A DNA stretch of 64,000 nt from Rhodanobacter sp. 67-28. Its GTDB lineage: Bacteria > Pseudomonadota > Gammaproteobacteria > Xanthomonadales > Rhodanobacteraceae. Below the pieces are notes generated by a model, which was not told the DNA's origin, did not search any database, and saw nothing but the letters and a program-made list of their open reading frames with translations. The position numbers and the translations under genes are program-made. How positions within the stretch are numbered: the first letter of the stretch is position 1; every line of letters begins with the position of its first letter. The stretch is taken from contig MKTU01000026.1 in assembly GCA_001898415.1 (NCBI GenBank), positions 64,376-128,375 on the forward strand, given 5' to 3'. Shown here piece by piece: positions 27,350 through 37,429 of the stretch.

Positions 27350-28741
27350 ATGTCCGATGACCGCCTCGCCGACCTGTCCCGCCGACTGCCCGAACTGCGC
27401 CTGCTGACGGCCGCGGCCGACCTCGAACACTACGGTCGCGACTGGACCCGCCGCTGGACGCCGGCGCCGCTGGCAATCGCCTTGCCGGCGTCGGTGGAAG
27501 AAGTGCAGGCGATCGTGCGCTGGGCCAACGAGCAGGCGGTGGCGATCGTGCCATCGGGCGGGCGTACGGGCCTGTCCGGCGGCGCGGTGGCGGCGAACGG
27601 CGAGCTGGTGCTCAGCCTGGAGCGGATGCAGCGCGTGCTCGGCTTCGATGCAGTCGATCGCACCCTCACCGTGCAGGCGGGGATGATCCTGCAGCACGTC
27701 CATGACGCGGCACGCCAGCATGGCCTGATCTATCCGGTCGATTTCGCGGCGCGCGGCTCGTGTTCGATCGGCGGCAACATAGCCACCAACGCCGGCGGCA
27801 TCCGGGTGATCCGTTACGGCAACACGCGCGAGTGGATCGCCGGGTTGAAGGTGGTGGCCGGCAACGGGGAGCTGCTCGAACTCAACCGCGGCTTGGTGAA
27901 GAACTCCAGCGGCTACGATTTTCGCCAGTTGCTGGTCGGCTCGGAAGGCACGCTGGGCATCGTGGTGGAGGCGACGCTGAAGCTCACCGATCCGCCGCTA
28001 CCCTCGCAGGTGATGCTGCTGGCGTTGCCGGACATGGACGCGCTGATGCAGGTGTTCGCGTTGTTCCGCGCGCGGCTGGCACTGCAGGCGTTCGAGTTCT
28101 TCACCGATCACGCCTTGCGCCACGTGCTGGCACACGGCGCACAGCGCGCCGTCGACGGTGATTATCCGTACTACGTGGTCACCGAGTTCGATGCTGCGGA
28201 CGAGCGGCAGCAGGAAGCAGCGTTGGCTGCATTCGAGCTGGCACTGGAACAGGGCTGGGTCAGCGACGGCGTGATCGCGCAGAGCGAAGCGCAGGCAGCC
28301 GCGCTGTGGCGCCTGCGCGAAGGCATCACCGAGAGTCTGGCGCCGCGGCGGCCGTACAAGAACGACATCTCGGTGCGGGTCGGCGCGGTTCCCGCCTTTC
28401 TGCACGACATGCAGGCGTTGCTGGCGCGCGAGTATCCGCAAGCCGAGGTGGTCTGGTTCGGTCACATCGGCGACGGCAACCTGCACATCAACGTGCTGCG
28501 GCCGGATGACCTGGCCGAGGCCGCGTTCATCGAGCAGTGCGAACACGTCACCCATCTGCTGGCGGATACCCTGCAGCGCCATGGCGGCAGCATCTCGGCG
28601 GAACACGGCATCGGCCTGGTCAAGCGGGCCTATCTGGACAGCACCCGCAGCGCGGCGGAGATCGACCTGATGCGCGGCGTGCGCAAGGTGTTCGACCCAC
28701 GCGGCATCCTCAATCCCGGCAAGCTGTTTGCTGGCGATTGA
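27350..28741 (+). CDS. FAD-linked oxidoreductase, probable D-2-hydroxyglutarate dehydrogenase
   Basis: The 463-aa protein has an N-terminal FAD-binding PCMH domain (IVPSGGRTGLSGGAV, SCSIGGNIATNAGGI, KNSSGYDFRQLLVGSEGTLG) and a C-terminal FAD-oxidase domain with VVWFGHIGDGNLHINV and SAEHGIGLVKRAYL, the GlcD/DLD2/D2HGDH family. Family members oxidise D-2-hydroxy acids. Divergence from serA suggests the D-2-hydroxyglutarate role, as described for the serA neighbour in Pseudomonas, where D-2-HG oxidation pulls PHGDH forward. Glycolate or D-lactate oxidase is a less likely alternative. ATG 27350 is the first in-frame ATG and gives a full-length protein. Confidence 0.88.
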   Translation: MSDDRLADLSRRLPELRLLTAAADLEHYGRDWTRRWTPAPLAIALPASVEEVQAIVRWANEQAVAIVPSGGRTGLSGGAVAANGELVLSLERMQRVLGFDAVDRTLTVQAGMILQHVHDAARQHGLIYPVDFAARGSCSIGGNIATNAGGIRVIRYGNTREWIAGLKVVAGNGELLELNRGLVKNSSGYDFRQLLVGSEGTLGIVVEATLKLTDPPLPSQVMLLALPDMDALMQVFALFRARLALQAFEFFTDHALRHVLAHGAQRAVDGDYPYYVVTEFDAADERQQEAALAAFELALEQGWVSDGVIAQSEAQAAALWRLREGITESLAPRRPYKNDISVRVGAVPAFLHDMQALLAREYPQAEVVWFGHIGDGNLHINVLRPDDLAEAAFIEQCEHVTHLLADTLQRHGGSISAEHGIGLVKRAYLDSTRSAAEIDLMRGVRKVFDPRGILNPGKLFAGD

Positions 28742-28767
28742 GGGCCTGCAAACCATGCCCGTGCTAG

Positions 28768-29763
<996 letters not shown>

Positions 29764-29778
29764 GCCCGGTCAACGTGC

Positions 29779-29802
29779 GAAGGCCGCCGGTCGGCGGCCT
29801 TC
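29779..29802. terminator. Hairpin between convergent pip and nuclease genes
   Basis: GAAGGCCGCC / GGCGGCCTTC is a perfect 10-bp stem with a 4-nt loop. No T-run follows on either strand, but its position between two convergent genes suggests a shared terminator. Confidence 0.6.
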
Positions 29803-29812
29803 GCGGGTGTGT

Positions 29813-32557
29813 TCAGTGCAGCCGCCGGTGGATCAGCGGCACGAACAGGTCCACCACGAAGCCGTCATGGTCCGAGACGCCGATCGCCCGCGTCCAGTCG
29901 CTGGCATTGGCGGCGTCGTCGACGGTCTGCGCCGGCGCGTCGAGGTCGGCACGGCCGAACTGCATGCGCAGGAAGCGCAGCCGCGCCGGCACGTTGAGCA
30001 GGGCGTGGTCCAGCACCTGGAAGGTCGGCACGGTGCGCCCGGGGTTGCCGCTGCCGGCCCTGGTGTAACCCTGGATCTCGCCGAAGTTCTGCGTGTACAG
30101 GAACGAGTAGCGATCGTCGGGCGGCACCGTGTTCACCGCGTTCCACAGCGCCGGCTGCACGATATTGTGGCCGAGCTTGAGCAGGTTCTGGTTGTCGTCG
30201 TAGCGGCCGGCGACCAGGTTCACCACGTCGGTCCAGCCATCGGTGAACTGGTAGGCATTGAAGTCGCCCACCACCAGCAGCGGCATGCGCGGATCGGCCT
30301 GCTGCAGCGCCTGCACCTGGCTGGCCAGCGATTTTGCCTGCAGGAAACGCTTTTCCCGATCACGCTCGGCGGCGGCGGTATTGTCGTCGACGTTCGAGCG
30401 CGCCTTCATGTGCACGGCAATCACGTGGAAGCGCGTGCGGCCTGCCTGCGCGGTGAGCAGCAGCGGCGGGTGGTCGTGGATGAAGGCGGTGTGGCCGTCG
30501 TCGTCCCAGGTTTCGCCGGCGGCGAGTTGCTGCACCGAGAGCACCTGCACGTGGTCGCGGCGCACCAGGAATCCGACGTTGATGCCGCTGGGATCGTGGC
30601 CGGGCAGCAGGTAGGCGTCGTACGCCACGCCATAGTCGGCAAGGATCTGCGTAGCCAGGCCCTGCAGCAGCGGCCGGGTTTCCACTTCCTCCACCGACAG
30701 CACGTCGGGCAGCTGCAGCACGCTGCCGACATAGCTGGACAGGCGGCGGGTCTTCAGCGCGACGGCGTCCGGCGTGGGCTCCTTGCTCCCGCCGCTGCAG
30801 CTGTAGGTGGTGTCGAACACGCTGTCGCAGAAGCGCTCCATGTTGAACGCGCCGATGCGCAGCGCCAGCAGCGGGGTGGGCGAGACCGGCCGTGGTATCG
30901 GCGCGGCGTACGCCAGCCGGAACTGCGTCGGGATGAAGGTGTAGGCGCCGAAGTCGTAGGAGATCACGCCCTCGGCCCGGAACGTGCTGCCGGCGTTGAA
31001 CGGCGTGTTCAGCGGCACCGCACCGAAGTCGGCAGTGTTCATCTTGAACACTTCCGGGTTGCCGCTCCAGTTGGGCAGGTCCACGCCCGCAGGCACCGGC
31101 ACGCCGAACACCACGCCGGGCTGGCGCAGCGAGCGCCGGCCACTGGCGGTGATGCTGACCTCCGCATACGGTTCGCTGCTGAAACGCTTGTTGCCGGTGT
31201 TGATCATGCCGTGATCGATGCGCACACGCATGCTCATGAAGCACTGGAAATTGGTGGTGCCGCAGGAGAGCTGGTCCGGATCGGGCGAGGGCGTGCGCCG
31301 GTCGAACACGACGGCGCGCGGCAGGCGCACGTGGCGGCCGACCACGCTTATCGTCGGGTTCTTCAACTCGGTGAGGCCGTAGTAGTCGTCCACCACCGCC
31401 GCGACGTCCACCGCCTCGCCCACGCTTACCGTCGGTACGGCGTTGGTGAACACATACACGCCATTGGACGTCAGCGGGCTGGCGTCGGCGCGCGCGTCGG
31501 GCGTCTGCATGGTGAAGCCCAGCGGGCCCACTGCGGTGACCACGTTGCCGTAGGTCAGCACCGACTTGCCGAGCAGGGCCGCCTGCTGCCCGCTGCCGTT
31601 GATCTGCCAGATCTCCGCCTGCACCGGGATGTCGTAGTGGATGGTGCCGATGGCGGTGGCGTCGCCCAGCGCCACGCCGTCGCCGGGATCGCTCAGCGTG
31701 ACGCTGAAGTCCTTGTCGTCGGCCGGCGTGGAGCGCCCATGCACGACCACGTTGAAGCTGGCCTGGGTCTCGCCCGCGGCGATGGTGAGGGTAGTGTCGA
31801 GCGCTTCGTACTCCACGCCCGCGGTGGCGCTGCCGTTGGCGGTGGCCACGTGCACGCTGGTGCCGCCGCTCGGCGCCGGTTCATTCATGGTGATGGTGAA
31901 CGGCATCGCCACGTCGCTGGCGCCGTGCACGCTGATGCTGGCGTCGGCAATCGACAGCGACGGGCCCATGGCCACGCAGGTGCTGGCGCTGTTGTGCGGC
32001 TGGGTCGGGCTCACGGTGACGAAATCGGCGCTGTTGTCGCCGGTGTTCTGTGGCAGGCCAGCCGCGGTCTGCCGCCGCTGGTAGCCTTGGTCGGTATTGC
32101 TGCTGCCCAGCGAGGCCAGCGGCGTGCCCGCCTTGTAGGCCGAACCGGTGCTGAGGCCCACCTGGTCGACGATGTTGCCGTCGGCGTCGAGCAAGGCCAG
32201 GCCGCCGGTGTCGGTGACACCGGTGGCGTAGGTGAGATCGCCCGGCACGCTGCCGGAGTAGCCGCCGCTGGCGCTGTTGGTCAGCAGCAGGTGGCAGCCC
32301 GACGCCAGTTGCGTGCCGGCGGGGAAGGTAAGCCGCGTGCCGATCGTGCCGCTGGCGTTGGAGGCGTTGAACTTGTACGCGGACAAGTCAATCGCCGCAG
32401 GGCCGGCGTTGAACAGTTCGACGAACTCGTCGTTGCCGCCGGCGGGGCCGCGAACCCGGAACTGGTCGATGCTGACGTCGGCAGCCTGTGCGGCGAACGT
32501 CGAGGCGATGCCGGCCAGCAGCAGCCACAGGCCGCGTTGCGCGAGCTTTGCGAACAT
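29813..32557 (-). CDS. Secreted ExeM/NucH-type extracellular nuclease
   Basis: The 914-aa protein has a signal peptide (MFAKLAQRGLWLLLAGIAST, cleavage near AQA), a lamin-tail domain (about 26-150: FVELFNAGPAAIDLSAYKF), a Calx-beta-like domain (about 200-310), a central OB-like region and a C-terminal endonuclease/exonuclease/phosphatase domain (about 590-905). The last has LRIGAFNMERFC, VLSVEEVETRP, LLVVGDFNAYQ and IGVSDHDGFVVDL, the metal and catalytic residues of the DNase I fold. This layout matches ExeM/NucH nucleases used for extracellular DNA degradation or biofilm turnover. A GGGGGAG site precedes ATG 32557. Confidence 0.9.
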   Translation of the reverse strand: MFAKLAQRGLWLLLAGIASTFAAQAADVSIDQFRVRGPAGGNDEFVELFNAGPAAIDLSAYKFNASNASGTIGTRLTFPAGTQLASGCHLLLTNSASGGYSGSVPGDLTYATGVTDTGGLALLDADGNIVDQVGLSTGSAYKAGTPLASLGSSNTDQGYQRRQTAAGLPQNTGDNSADFVTVSPTQPHNSASTCVAMGPSLSIADASISVHGASDVAMPFTITMNEPAPSGGTSVHVATANGSATAGVEYEALDTTLTIAAGETQASFNVVVHGRSTPADDKDFSVTLSDPGDGVALGDATAIGTIHYDIPVQAEIWQINGSGQQAALLGKSVLTYGNVVTAVGPLGFTMQTPDARADASPLTSNGVYVFTNAVPTVSVGEAVDVAAVVDDYYGLTELKNPTISVVGRHVRLPRAVVFDRRTPSPDPDQLSCGTTNFQCFMSMRVRIDHGMINTGNKRFSSEPYAEVSITASGRRSLRQPGVVFGVPVPAGVDLPNWSGNPEVFKMNTADFGAVPLNTPFNAGSTFRAEGVISYDFGAYTFIPTQFRLAYAAPIPRPVSPTPLLALRIGAFNMERFCDSVFDTTYSCSGGSKEPTPDAVALKTRRLSSYVGSVLQLPDVLSVEEVETRPLLQGLATQILADYGVAYDAYLLPGHDPSGINVGFLVRRDHVQVLSVQQLAAGETWDDDGHTAFIHDHPPLLLTAQAGRTRFHVIAVHMKARSNVDDNTAAAERDREKRFLQAKSLASQVQALQQADPRMPLLVVGDFNAYQFTDGWTDVVNLVAGRYDDNQNLLKLGHNIVQPALWNAVNTVPPDDRYSFLYTQNFGEIQGYTRAGSGNPGRTVPTFQVLDHALLNVPARLRFLRMQFGRADLDAPAQTVDDAANASDWTRAIGVSDHDGFVVDLFVPLIHRRLH

Positions 32558-32663
32558 GGTTTCTCCCCCGATGACGTCCGGTCAGCCGGAACGCGCCGAG
32601 TTTAGTGGCGCCTTGTGACCGTGCCGTGAAACCGCGCACGCCGCCTCCGCGGCGATCTGGCGC

Positions 32664-33305
32664 TCAGCCGGCGGGCAGCTGCTTGGTGCCGAAGATCTTG
32701 TCGCCGGCGTCGCCCAGGCCGGGCAGGATGTAGCCGTTCTCGTTGAGCCGCTGGTCGATGGAGGCGGTATAGATCTCGATATCGGGATGGGTCGCGGTGA
32801 TGCGTTCAAGCCCTTCCGGCGCGGCGACCAGGAACAGTCCCTTGATGCGCTTGCAGCCGGCCGCCTTGAGCATGTCCACGGTGGCGACCAGGGTGCCGGC
32901 GGTGGCCAGCATGGGGTCGACGATCAGCGCGATGCGCTCGTCCATGCGGCCGGTGAGTTTCTCGTAGTAGGTGACGGGCTTGAGCGTGTGCTCGTCGCGT
33001 TGCAGGCCGACCACGCTGACCTTGGCCGCCGGAATCATGTCGAGCACGCCGGGCAGCATGCCCAGGCCGGCGCGCAGGATCGGCACGATGGTGATCTTGC
33101 GGCCCTTGATCCGATGCACGCGCAGCGGACCGGCCCAACCCTCGATCTCCTCCTCGACAGTCTCCAGATCCTTGGTGGCCTCGTAGGTGAGCAGGGCGGC
33201 GACTTCGGAAGCCAGTTCGCGAAACTCCTTGGTGCTGATGCCGGCGCGGCGCATCAGGCCCAGCTTGTGCCGGATCAGCGGGTGGCGGACTTCGACGATC
33301 TTCAT
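32664..33305 (-). CDS. upp: Uracil phosphoribosyltransferase
   Basis: UPRT makes UMP from uracil and PRPP for pyrimidine salvage. The 213-aa protein contains [32 protein letters not shown], the PRPP-binding stretch [18 protein letters not shown] (variant spelling of the usual DPMLATGGS) and the C-terminal uracil-binding [16 protein letters not shown]. The usual second glycine of the PRPP loop is Ala here (DPMLATAGT), a conservative change. It is a single gene with the nuclease downstream and the PsiF-like gene upstream. Confidence 0.96.
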   Translation of the reverse strand: MKIVEVRHPLIRHKLGLMRRAGISTKEFRELASEVAALLTYEATKDLETVEEEIEGWAGPLRVHRIKGRKITIVPILRAGLGMLPGVLDMIPAAKVSVVGLQRDEHTLKPVTYYEKLTGRMDERIALIVDPMLATAGTLVATVDMLKAAGCKRIKGLFLVAAPEGLERITATHPDIEIYTASIDQRLNENGYILPGLGDAGDKIFGTKQLPAG

Positions 33306-33402
33306 CGGTGGACTGTCTGGTGGCGGCGCCGGGCGCGACAGTCCGGGAGCTTAGCGAAGCGGTGCTGTCCACGCACGCCGGCATGGACAGCACCGCGATG
33401 CG

Positions 33403-33759
33403 TCAGGGCGCGGCGGCCGCTCCGCCCTTCAGGCAGGAGCTCATGAACGCCTTGCGTTCGGCACCCTTGAGCGCCTTGGCCTTGGCGTCCGCGTTGCAGC
33501 TCTTCATCTTCGCGTGCTGGGCCGTGTCGGTCGACGCAGCCGCGGGCGCCGAGGCATGGCCTTTCAGGCACGAGCTCATGAACGCCTTGCGCTCGGCGCC
33601 CTTCTTGCCGGTGGCCTGGTGGTTGCAGTCGATCATCCGCTGCTGCTGGGCAGTGTGCGGCTTGGTGGATGCCGCCGGGGTCGCCGGGCTGGCTGCGAAG
33701 GCGGTGCCGGCAAAGGCGAAGGCGGCGCTGATGGCGAGCAGGCGCAGTGACAGTGACAT
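33403..33759 (-). CDS. PsiF-repeat periplasmic protein
   Basis: The 118-aa protein has a signal peptide (MSLSLRLLAISAAFAFAGTA, cleavage near AFA) and two PsiF repeats, each with CN..A..K.....KGAERKAFMSSCLKG (about residues 48-71 and 86-111). PsiF was named in E. coli as phosphate-starvation inducible; its biochemical role is unknown. A GGGAGGA site precedes ATG 33759. I looked for a PhoB box upstream and found none convincing. The two repeats are nearly identical over KGAERKAFMSSCLKG, indicating duplication. Confidence 0.88.
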   Translation of the reverse strand: MSLSLRLLAISAAFAFAGTAFAASPATPAASTKPHTAQQQRMIDCNHQATGKKGAERKAFMSSCLKGHASAPAAASTDTAQHAKMKSCNADAKAKALKGAERKAFMSSCLKGGAAAAP

Positions 33760-33861
33760 GGTGAATCCTCCCTGGGTGACCGGCAGCTGCCGGCCGGATC
33801 AGTCTAGGCAGGGGGACACCGTCAGGGCAGTCGGCAAGTTCTTACGTGCATGAAGTATTCA

Positions 33862-33892
33862 GCTGCGGCGAAACGTCGTGTTTCGCCGCAGC
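33862..33892. terminator. Hairpin downstream of the aminotransferase gene
   Basis: GCTGCGGCGAAAC / GTTTCGCCGCAGC is a perfect 13-bp stem with a 5-nt loop, 22 bp past the aminotransferase stop on the minus strand. No long T-run follows. It probably ends that transcript before psiF. Confidence 0.6.
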
Positions 33893-33913
33893 CGGTGTGG
33901 GTGGCCGCGCGGC

Positions 33914-35410
33914 TCAGGCCGCTTCGGCCTTGGCCTTGCGCGGGCCTTCCAGCAAGGCCTTGCGCACGTGGGCGACGATCAGGTCGACCTCGGCGCTGGT
34001 GACCTTGAAATGCGGGGTGAAGCGCAGCGAGTTGACGCCGCCATGGATCACGCCGATGCCGTGCTCGCGCATGAATTCCTCGGTCGAATCGGCGCCGAAG
34101 CATTTGTACTCCGGGGCCAGTTCGCAGGAGAACAACAGCCCGGTGCCCTGCACCTTGGTGATCAGGCCTCCCAGCTCGTGCTTGAGCGCGCCAAGCTTGT
34201 CGACGAACTCCTTGCCGCGCTCGCGGATGTTCTGCCGCACCTCATCGGTCAATTCGCCGAGCGTGGCCAGCGCCACGTCGAGTGCGCGCGGGTTGGCAGT
34301 CATGGTGTTGCCGTAGATGCCCTTGCGGTACAACCCGGCGGCGCGGTTGCCCACCGCCAGCACCGACAGCGGGTACTGGCCGGCGTTGAGCGCCTTGGAG
34401 AAGGTTTCCATGTCCGGCGCCGGCAGTTTCTCGAAACCGGGGTAGTCGGTGATCGACAACACGCCGTGTGCGCGCAGCCCGGCCTGGATGGAATCGACCA
34501 GCAGCAGGGTGCCGTGCGCTTCGGTCAGCTCGCGGGCGGCACTGTAGAACTCCGGCGTCACCGCCCGGCCCGGGTCGCCTTCGCCCATCACCGGTTCCAG
34601 GAACATGGCCTCGATGAACCAGCCGTGCCTGTCGGCATCGGCGAACACGGCCTTCAGTTGCGCCACGTCATACGGCGCCACCGTGATCACGCTCTCCTCG
34701 TGGCGATAGCTGGCCAGGTTCTGCTGGTAGGTCTTGCGCGAGGAGTCCGAATACAGCGCCGGCGCCTCGGTGCGGCCGTGGAAGGCGCCCTTCACCGCCA
34801 GTCGCTTGATCGTGCGGCCCGCATGGCGCGCGCCGGCATCGGTCATCGCCTTGGCGTTGACGTCCGCGATGCGGCAGGCCAGCGACACCGACTCGGAGCC
34901 GGAGTTGAGGCACAGGTAATGTTCGTACGGATTCTTGCCGCGGTTGCGGCCGAGCTCCTTGTTCAGTGCGGCGGTGAAACGCATCTGCGCCACGCTGGGC
35001 GACATCACGTTGGCCATCACCTGCGGGCGCGACAGCGCCGCCAGGATGGCCGCATCGTTGTGGCCGAAACCCAGCATGCCGTAGCCGCCGTTGTCGTGCA
35101 CCACGGCGCCCTTCAGCGTGACGATCCACGGCCCGCGCGCGGCGGCCGGCAGGTACGGGTTGATCGCGTCGTCCGGGTAGAAATTGACGAAACCCGCCTG
35201 TGCCTTGGCCAGTTGCTCGGCTTCGTCGAGCTTGAGGAAATCCCCCAGCTCGTCGCGCAGCTCGCGGTGGCGCGCGACGGCCTCGGCGACTGCCTGGCCC
35301 AGCAGCGGATCGTTCGCCGCCATGCGCTCGATGCTGGCGTCGTCCAGGCCGGTGGTGCGGGGCTTGCCGCCGAATTCGCGCAGTTCGCGCAGCTGGTTGA
35401 TCACACCCAT
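33914..35410 (-). CDS. Class III PLP-dependent aminotransferase, substrate unknown
   Basis: The 498-aa protein has the class III fold: LCLNSGSESVSLACRIADV (cofactor phosphate site), VKGAFHGRTEAPALYS, LLLVDSIQAGLRAHG with Asp306 that binds the PLP nitrogen, and METFSKALNAG with Lys339 as Schiff-base lysine. The usual DEVQTGFGRTG is changed to DSIQAGLRAHG, and the lysine context lacks the common GGG. It therefore belongs to a divergent subfamily, and I cannot name the substrate. About 80 N-terminal residues precede the core. GAGGAG precedes ATG 35410. It is divergent from the ABC exporter operon, sharing a 287-bp gap. Confidence 0.85.
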   Translation of the reverse strand: MGVINQLRELREFGGKPRTTGLDDASIERMAANDPLLGQAVAEAVARHRELRDELGDFLKLDEAEQLAKAQAGFVNFYPDDAINPYLPAAARGPWIVTLKGAVVHDNGGYGMLGFGHNDAAILAALSRPQVMANVMSPSVAQMRFTAALNKELGRNRGKNPYEHYLCLNSGSESVSLACRIADVNAKAMTDAGARHAGRTIKRLAVKGAFHGRTEAPALYSDSSRKTYQQNLASYRHEESVITVAPYDVAQLKAVFADADRHGWFIEAMFLEPVMGEGDPGRAVTPEFYSAARELTEAHGTLLLVDSIQAGLRAHGVLSITDYPGFEKLPAPDMETFSKALNAGQYPLSVLAVGNRAAGLYRKGIYGNTMTANPRALDVALATLGELTDEVRQNIRERGKEFVDKLGALKHELGGLITKVQGTGLLFSCELAPEYKCFGADSTEEFMREHGIGVIHGGVNSLRFTPHFKVTSAEVDLIVAHVRKALLEGPRKAKAEAA

Positions 35411-35497
35411 GACATTCTCCTCGTAGACGTCGGCGCCTCGCACCCAGCGCGAAGCAGGCCGCTCGATCCGCGCGTGGGCGTCGTGGGCCGGAAATCC

Positions 35498-35510
35498 TTG
35501 CGTAGCGCAA
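35498..35510. promoter_or_regulatory. Candidate operator dyad upstream of the aminotransferase
   Basis: TTGCG-TAG-CGCAA is a perfect 5-bp dyad flanked by GGAAATCC and ATTCC, in the 287-bp gap between the aminotransferase and the ABC exporter genes. A second dyad, TGAC-GGCT-GTCA, is at 35614-35625. Either could bind a regulator, the second perhaps the DesR-like protein encoded nearby. There is no direct support. Confidence 0.25.
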
Positions 35511-35697
35511 ATTCCAGCGTGGCGAGCCCGCGTCGGGGCGCCCGGACGTGCCGGTCGCGCAAGATCATTGGCCCAGCATAACGCGCCCGGGCAGGTCTCC
35601 GGTACCCCCGGCATGACGGCTGTCACCCCCGATGACTGACGCCGGCGCATGGGCAATCGGCCGCGAAATGCCCAAGCTGCGGGCATCGAGGAGGATC

Positions 35698-36633
35698 ATG
35701 TCGATGACTGTTTCCGAGCAGGTGGTGGCCCGGCTGGCCGGCGTGGAGAAGCGCTACGGCCGCCTGGTCGCGCTGGACAATGCCGGTTTGCAACTGCGCC
35801 GTGGCGAGTTGCTGGCCCTGCTGGGCCCCAACGGCGCCGGCAAGACCACCGCGATCAGCCTGCTGCTGGGCTTGCTGCGCGCCGATGCCGGCACGGTCGA
35901 GCTTTTCGGGCGCGATCCCCGGGATGTCCGCGCACGCCGGCGCATCGGCGTGATGCTGCAGCACGCCGAACTGCCCGGCACGCTGCGGGTGGGCGAACTG
36001 TTGCGTCTGATTGCGAGCTATTACCCGGCCCCCCGCAGCATGGCGGAGAGCGCCCGCATGGCCGGTGTCGACGACCTGCTGGCTCGCCCCTACGCGAAGC
36101 TGTCCGGCGGCCAGCAGCGGCGCGTGCAGTTCGCGCTGGCGCTGTGCGGCCGGCCCGAGCTGCTGTTCCTGGACGAGCCGACCGTGGGCATGGATATCGA
36201 GGCGCGGCAGAGGCTGTGGGCGGCGATCAGCCAATTGCGGGCCGAAGGTTGCGCGGTGCTGCTGACCACGCATTACCTGGAGGAAGCCGAGGCGCTGGCC
36301 GACCGGGTCTGCGTGATGGCGCGCGGGCGGGTGATCCACGAAGGGACGGTCGAGGCGCTGCGCGCACGGATCGCGACCCGGCGCATCCGCTGCGTCAGCA
36401 CGGTGGATGCCGGCGTGGTCGGCGGCTGGCCTGCGGTCACCGCGGCGGAACGGCGCCAGGACCGCCTGCACGTGACCACCGACGCGGCCGAAGCGGTGGT
36501 ACGCCGCCTGCTCGACGCCGACCCGCAACTGAGCGAGCTGGAAGTGCAGCGCGCCGGCCTGGCCGAGGCATTCACCGAACTCACCCGCGAGGCCGAACAG
36601 GGCTTGCCCGAAACACGCCGCGAGGTTGCCTGA
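35698..36633 (+). CDS. ABC exporter ATP-binding protein
   Basis: The 311-aa protein is an ABC-2 type ATPase: Walker A LLGPNGAGKTTAIS (about 44-57), Q-loop MLQHAELPG, signature KLSGGQQRR, Walker B LLFLDEPTVGMD and switch His in LLTTHYLEE. It has about 80 extra C-terminal residues (HLEEAEALADRV onward), as in the CcmA/DrrA-like group. ATG 35698 lies just behind GAGGAGG; an upstream ATG at 35632 has no ribosome site. The permease starts 1 bp after its stop, and a DesK/DesR pair follows, so substrate export is probably controlled by that pair. Substrate unknown. Confidence 0.93.
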   Translation: MSMTVSEQVVARLAGVEKRYGRLVALDNAGLQLRRGELLALLGPNGAGKTTAISLLLGLLRADAGTVELFGRDPRDVRARRRIGVMLQHAELPGTLRVGELLRLIASYYPAPRSMAESARMAGVDDLLARPYAKLSGGQQRRVQFALALCGRPELLFLDEPTVGMDIEARQRLWAAISQLRAEGCAVLLTTHYLEEAEALADRVCVMARGRVIHEGTVEALRARIATRRIRCVSTVDAGVVGGWPAVTAAERRQDRLHVTTDAAEAVVRRLLDADPQLSELEVQRAGLAEAFTELTREAEQGLPETRREVA

Positions 36634-36634
36634 G

Positions 36635-37414
36635 ATGGATCAAGCCATGTCGATTCCGCTTGCCGCCGCGATGCCGATGTCGCGCCGGCGCGTGCTGGGC
36701 GCCTACCTGGCCGAGATGCGCAGCGAATGCCTGCGCTACCTGCGCGCGCCGGGTTTCATTCTGCCGATGACGCTGTTCTCGACGGTGTTCTACGTGATGT
36801 TCGGCGTGTTGCTGAACCAGGGCGAGGCGTCGCGCTACCTGCTGGCCAGCTATGGTGCGTTCGGCATCATCGGACCGGGCCTGTTCGGCTTCGGCGTCTC
36901 GCTGGCGATCGAGCGCGATGGCGGCCTGCTCACGCTCAAGCGTGCCTTGCCGATGCCGCCTGGCGCCTACCTGCTGGGCAAGATGGTGATGGCCATGATC
37001 GCGGCCACCGTGGTGATCGCGCTGCTGCTGCTGATCGGCATCTTCCTGGCGCACGTCAGTCTGTCGTGGGGCCAGATGCTGGCGCTGGTCGCCACCGGTG
37101 CTTTCGGCGTGCTGCCGTTCTGCGCGCTGGGCATGTTCGTCGGCACCTTGCTCAAGGGGCAGGGCGCGCCGGGGCTGCTCAACCTGGTCTATCTGCCGAT
37201 GGCGTTCCTGTCCGGCCTGTGGCTGCCGCTGTCGATGTTGCCGCGGATGCTGCAACAGATCGCGCCCGTCTGGCCCAGCTATCACCTCAACCAGCTGACC
37301 CAGGCGGCGGTGGGTCTGAACCATGGCCCTGTGCTGGGCCACGTGCTGGCGCTGGCCGGTTTCGCTGCGGTTTTCCTGTGGCTGGCGGCGCGGCGTTTGC
37401 ACCGGAACGGTTGA
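36635..37414 (+). CDS. ABC-2 type permease
   Basis: The 259-aa protein has six predicted membrane helices starting around residue 40 (FILPMTLFSTVFYVMFGVLL), with the ABC-2 pattern including MVMAMIAATVVIALLLLIG and PMAFLSGLWLPLSMLP. It pairs with the ATPase encoded immediately upstream (1 bp gap). ATG 36635 (MDQAMSIPLAAAM) is chosen. The cytoplasmic N-terminus of about 35 residues is basic. The histidine kinase gene begins 15 bp downstream, giving one transcription unit. Confidence 0.92.
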   Translation: MDQAMSIPLAAAMPMSRRRVLGAYLAEMRSECLRYLRAPGFILPMTLFSTVFYVMFGVLLNQGEASRYLLASYGAFGIIGPGLFGFGVSLAIERDGGLLTLKRALPMPPGAYLLGKMVMAMIAATVVIALLLLIGIFLAHVSLSWGQMLALVATGAFGVLPFCALGMFVGTLLKGQGAPGLLNLVYLPMAFLSGLWLPLSMLPRMLQQIAPVWPSYHLNQLTQAAVGLNHGPVLGHVLALAGFAAVFLWLAARRLHRNG

Positions 37415-37429
37415 AGTAGGATCACCCTC

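Noticed and set aside
33760-33860. Possible PhoB box upstream of the PsiF-like gene
   Set aside because: CTGACGG-like half sites occur, but neither the 11-bp spacing nor the second half-site matches the consensus.
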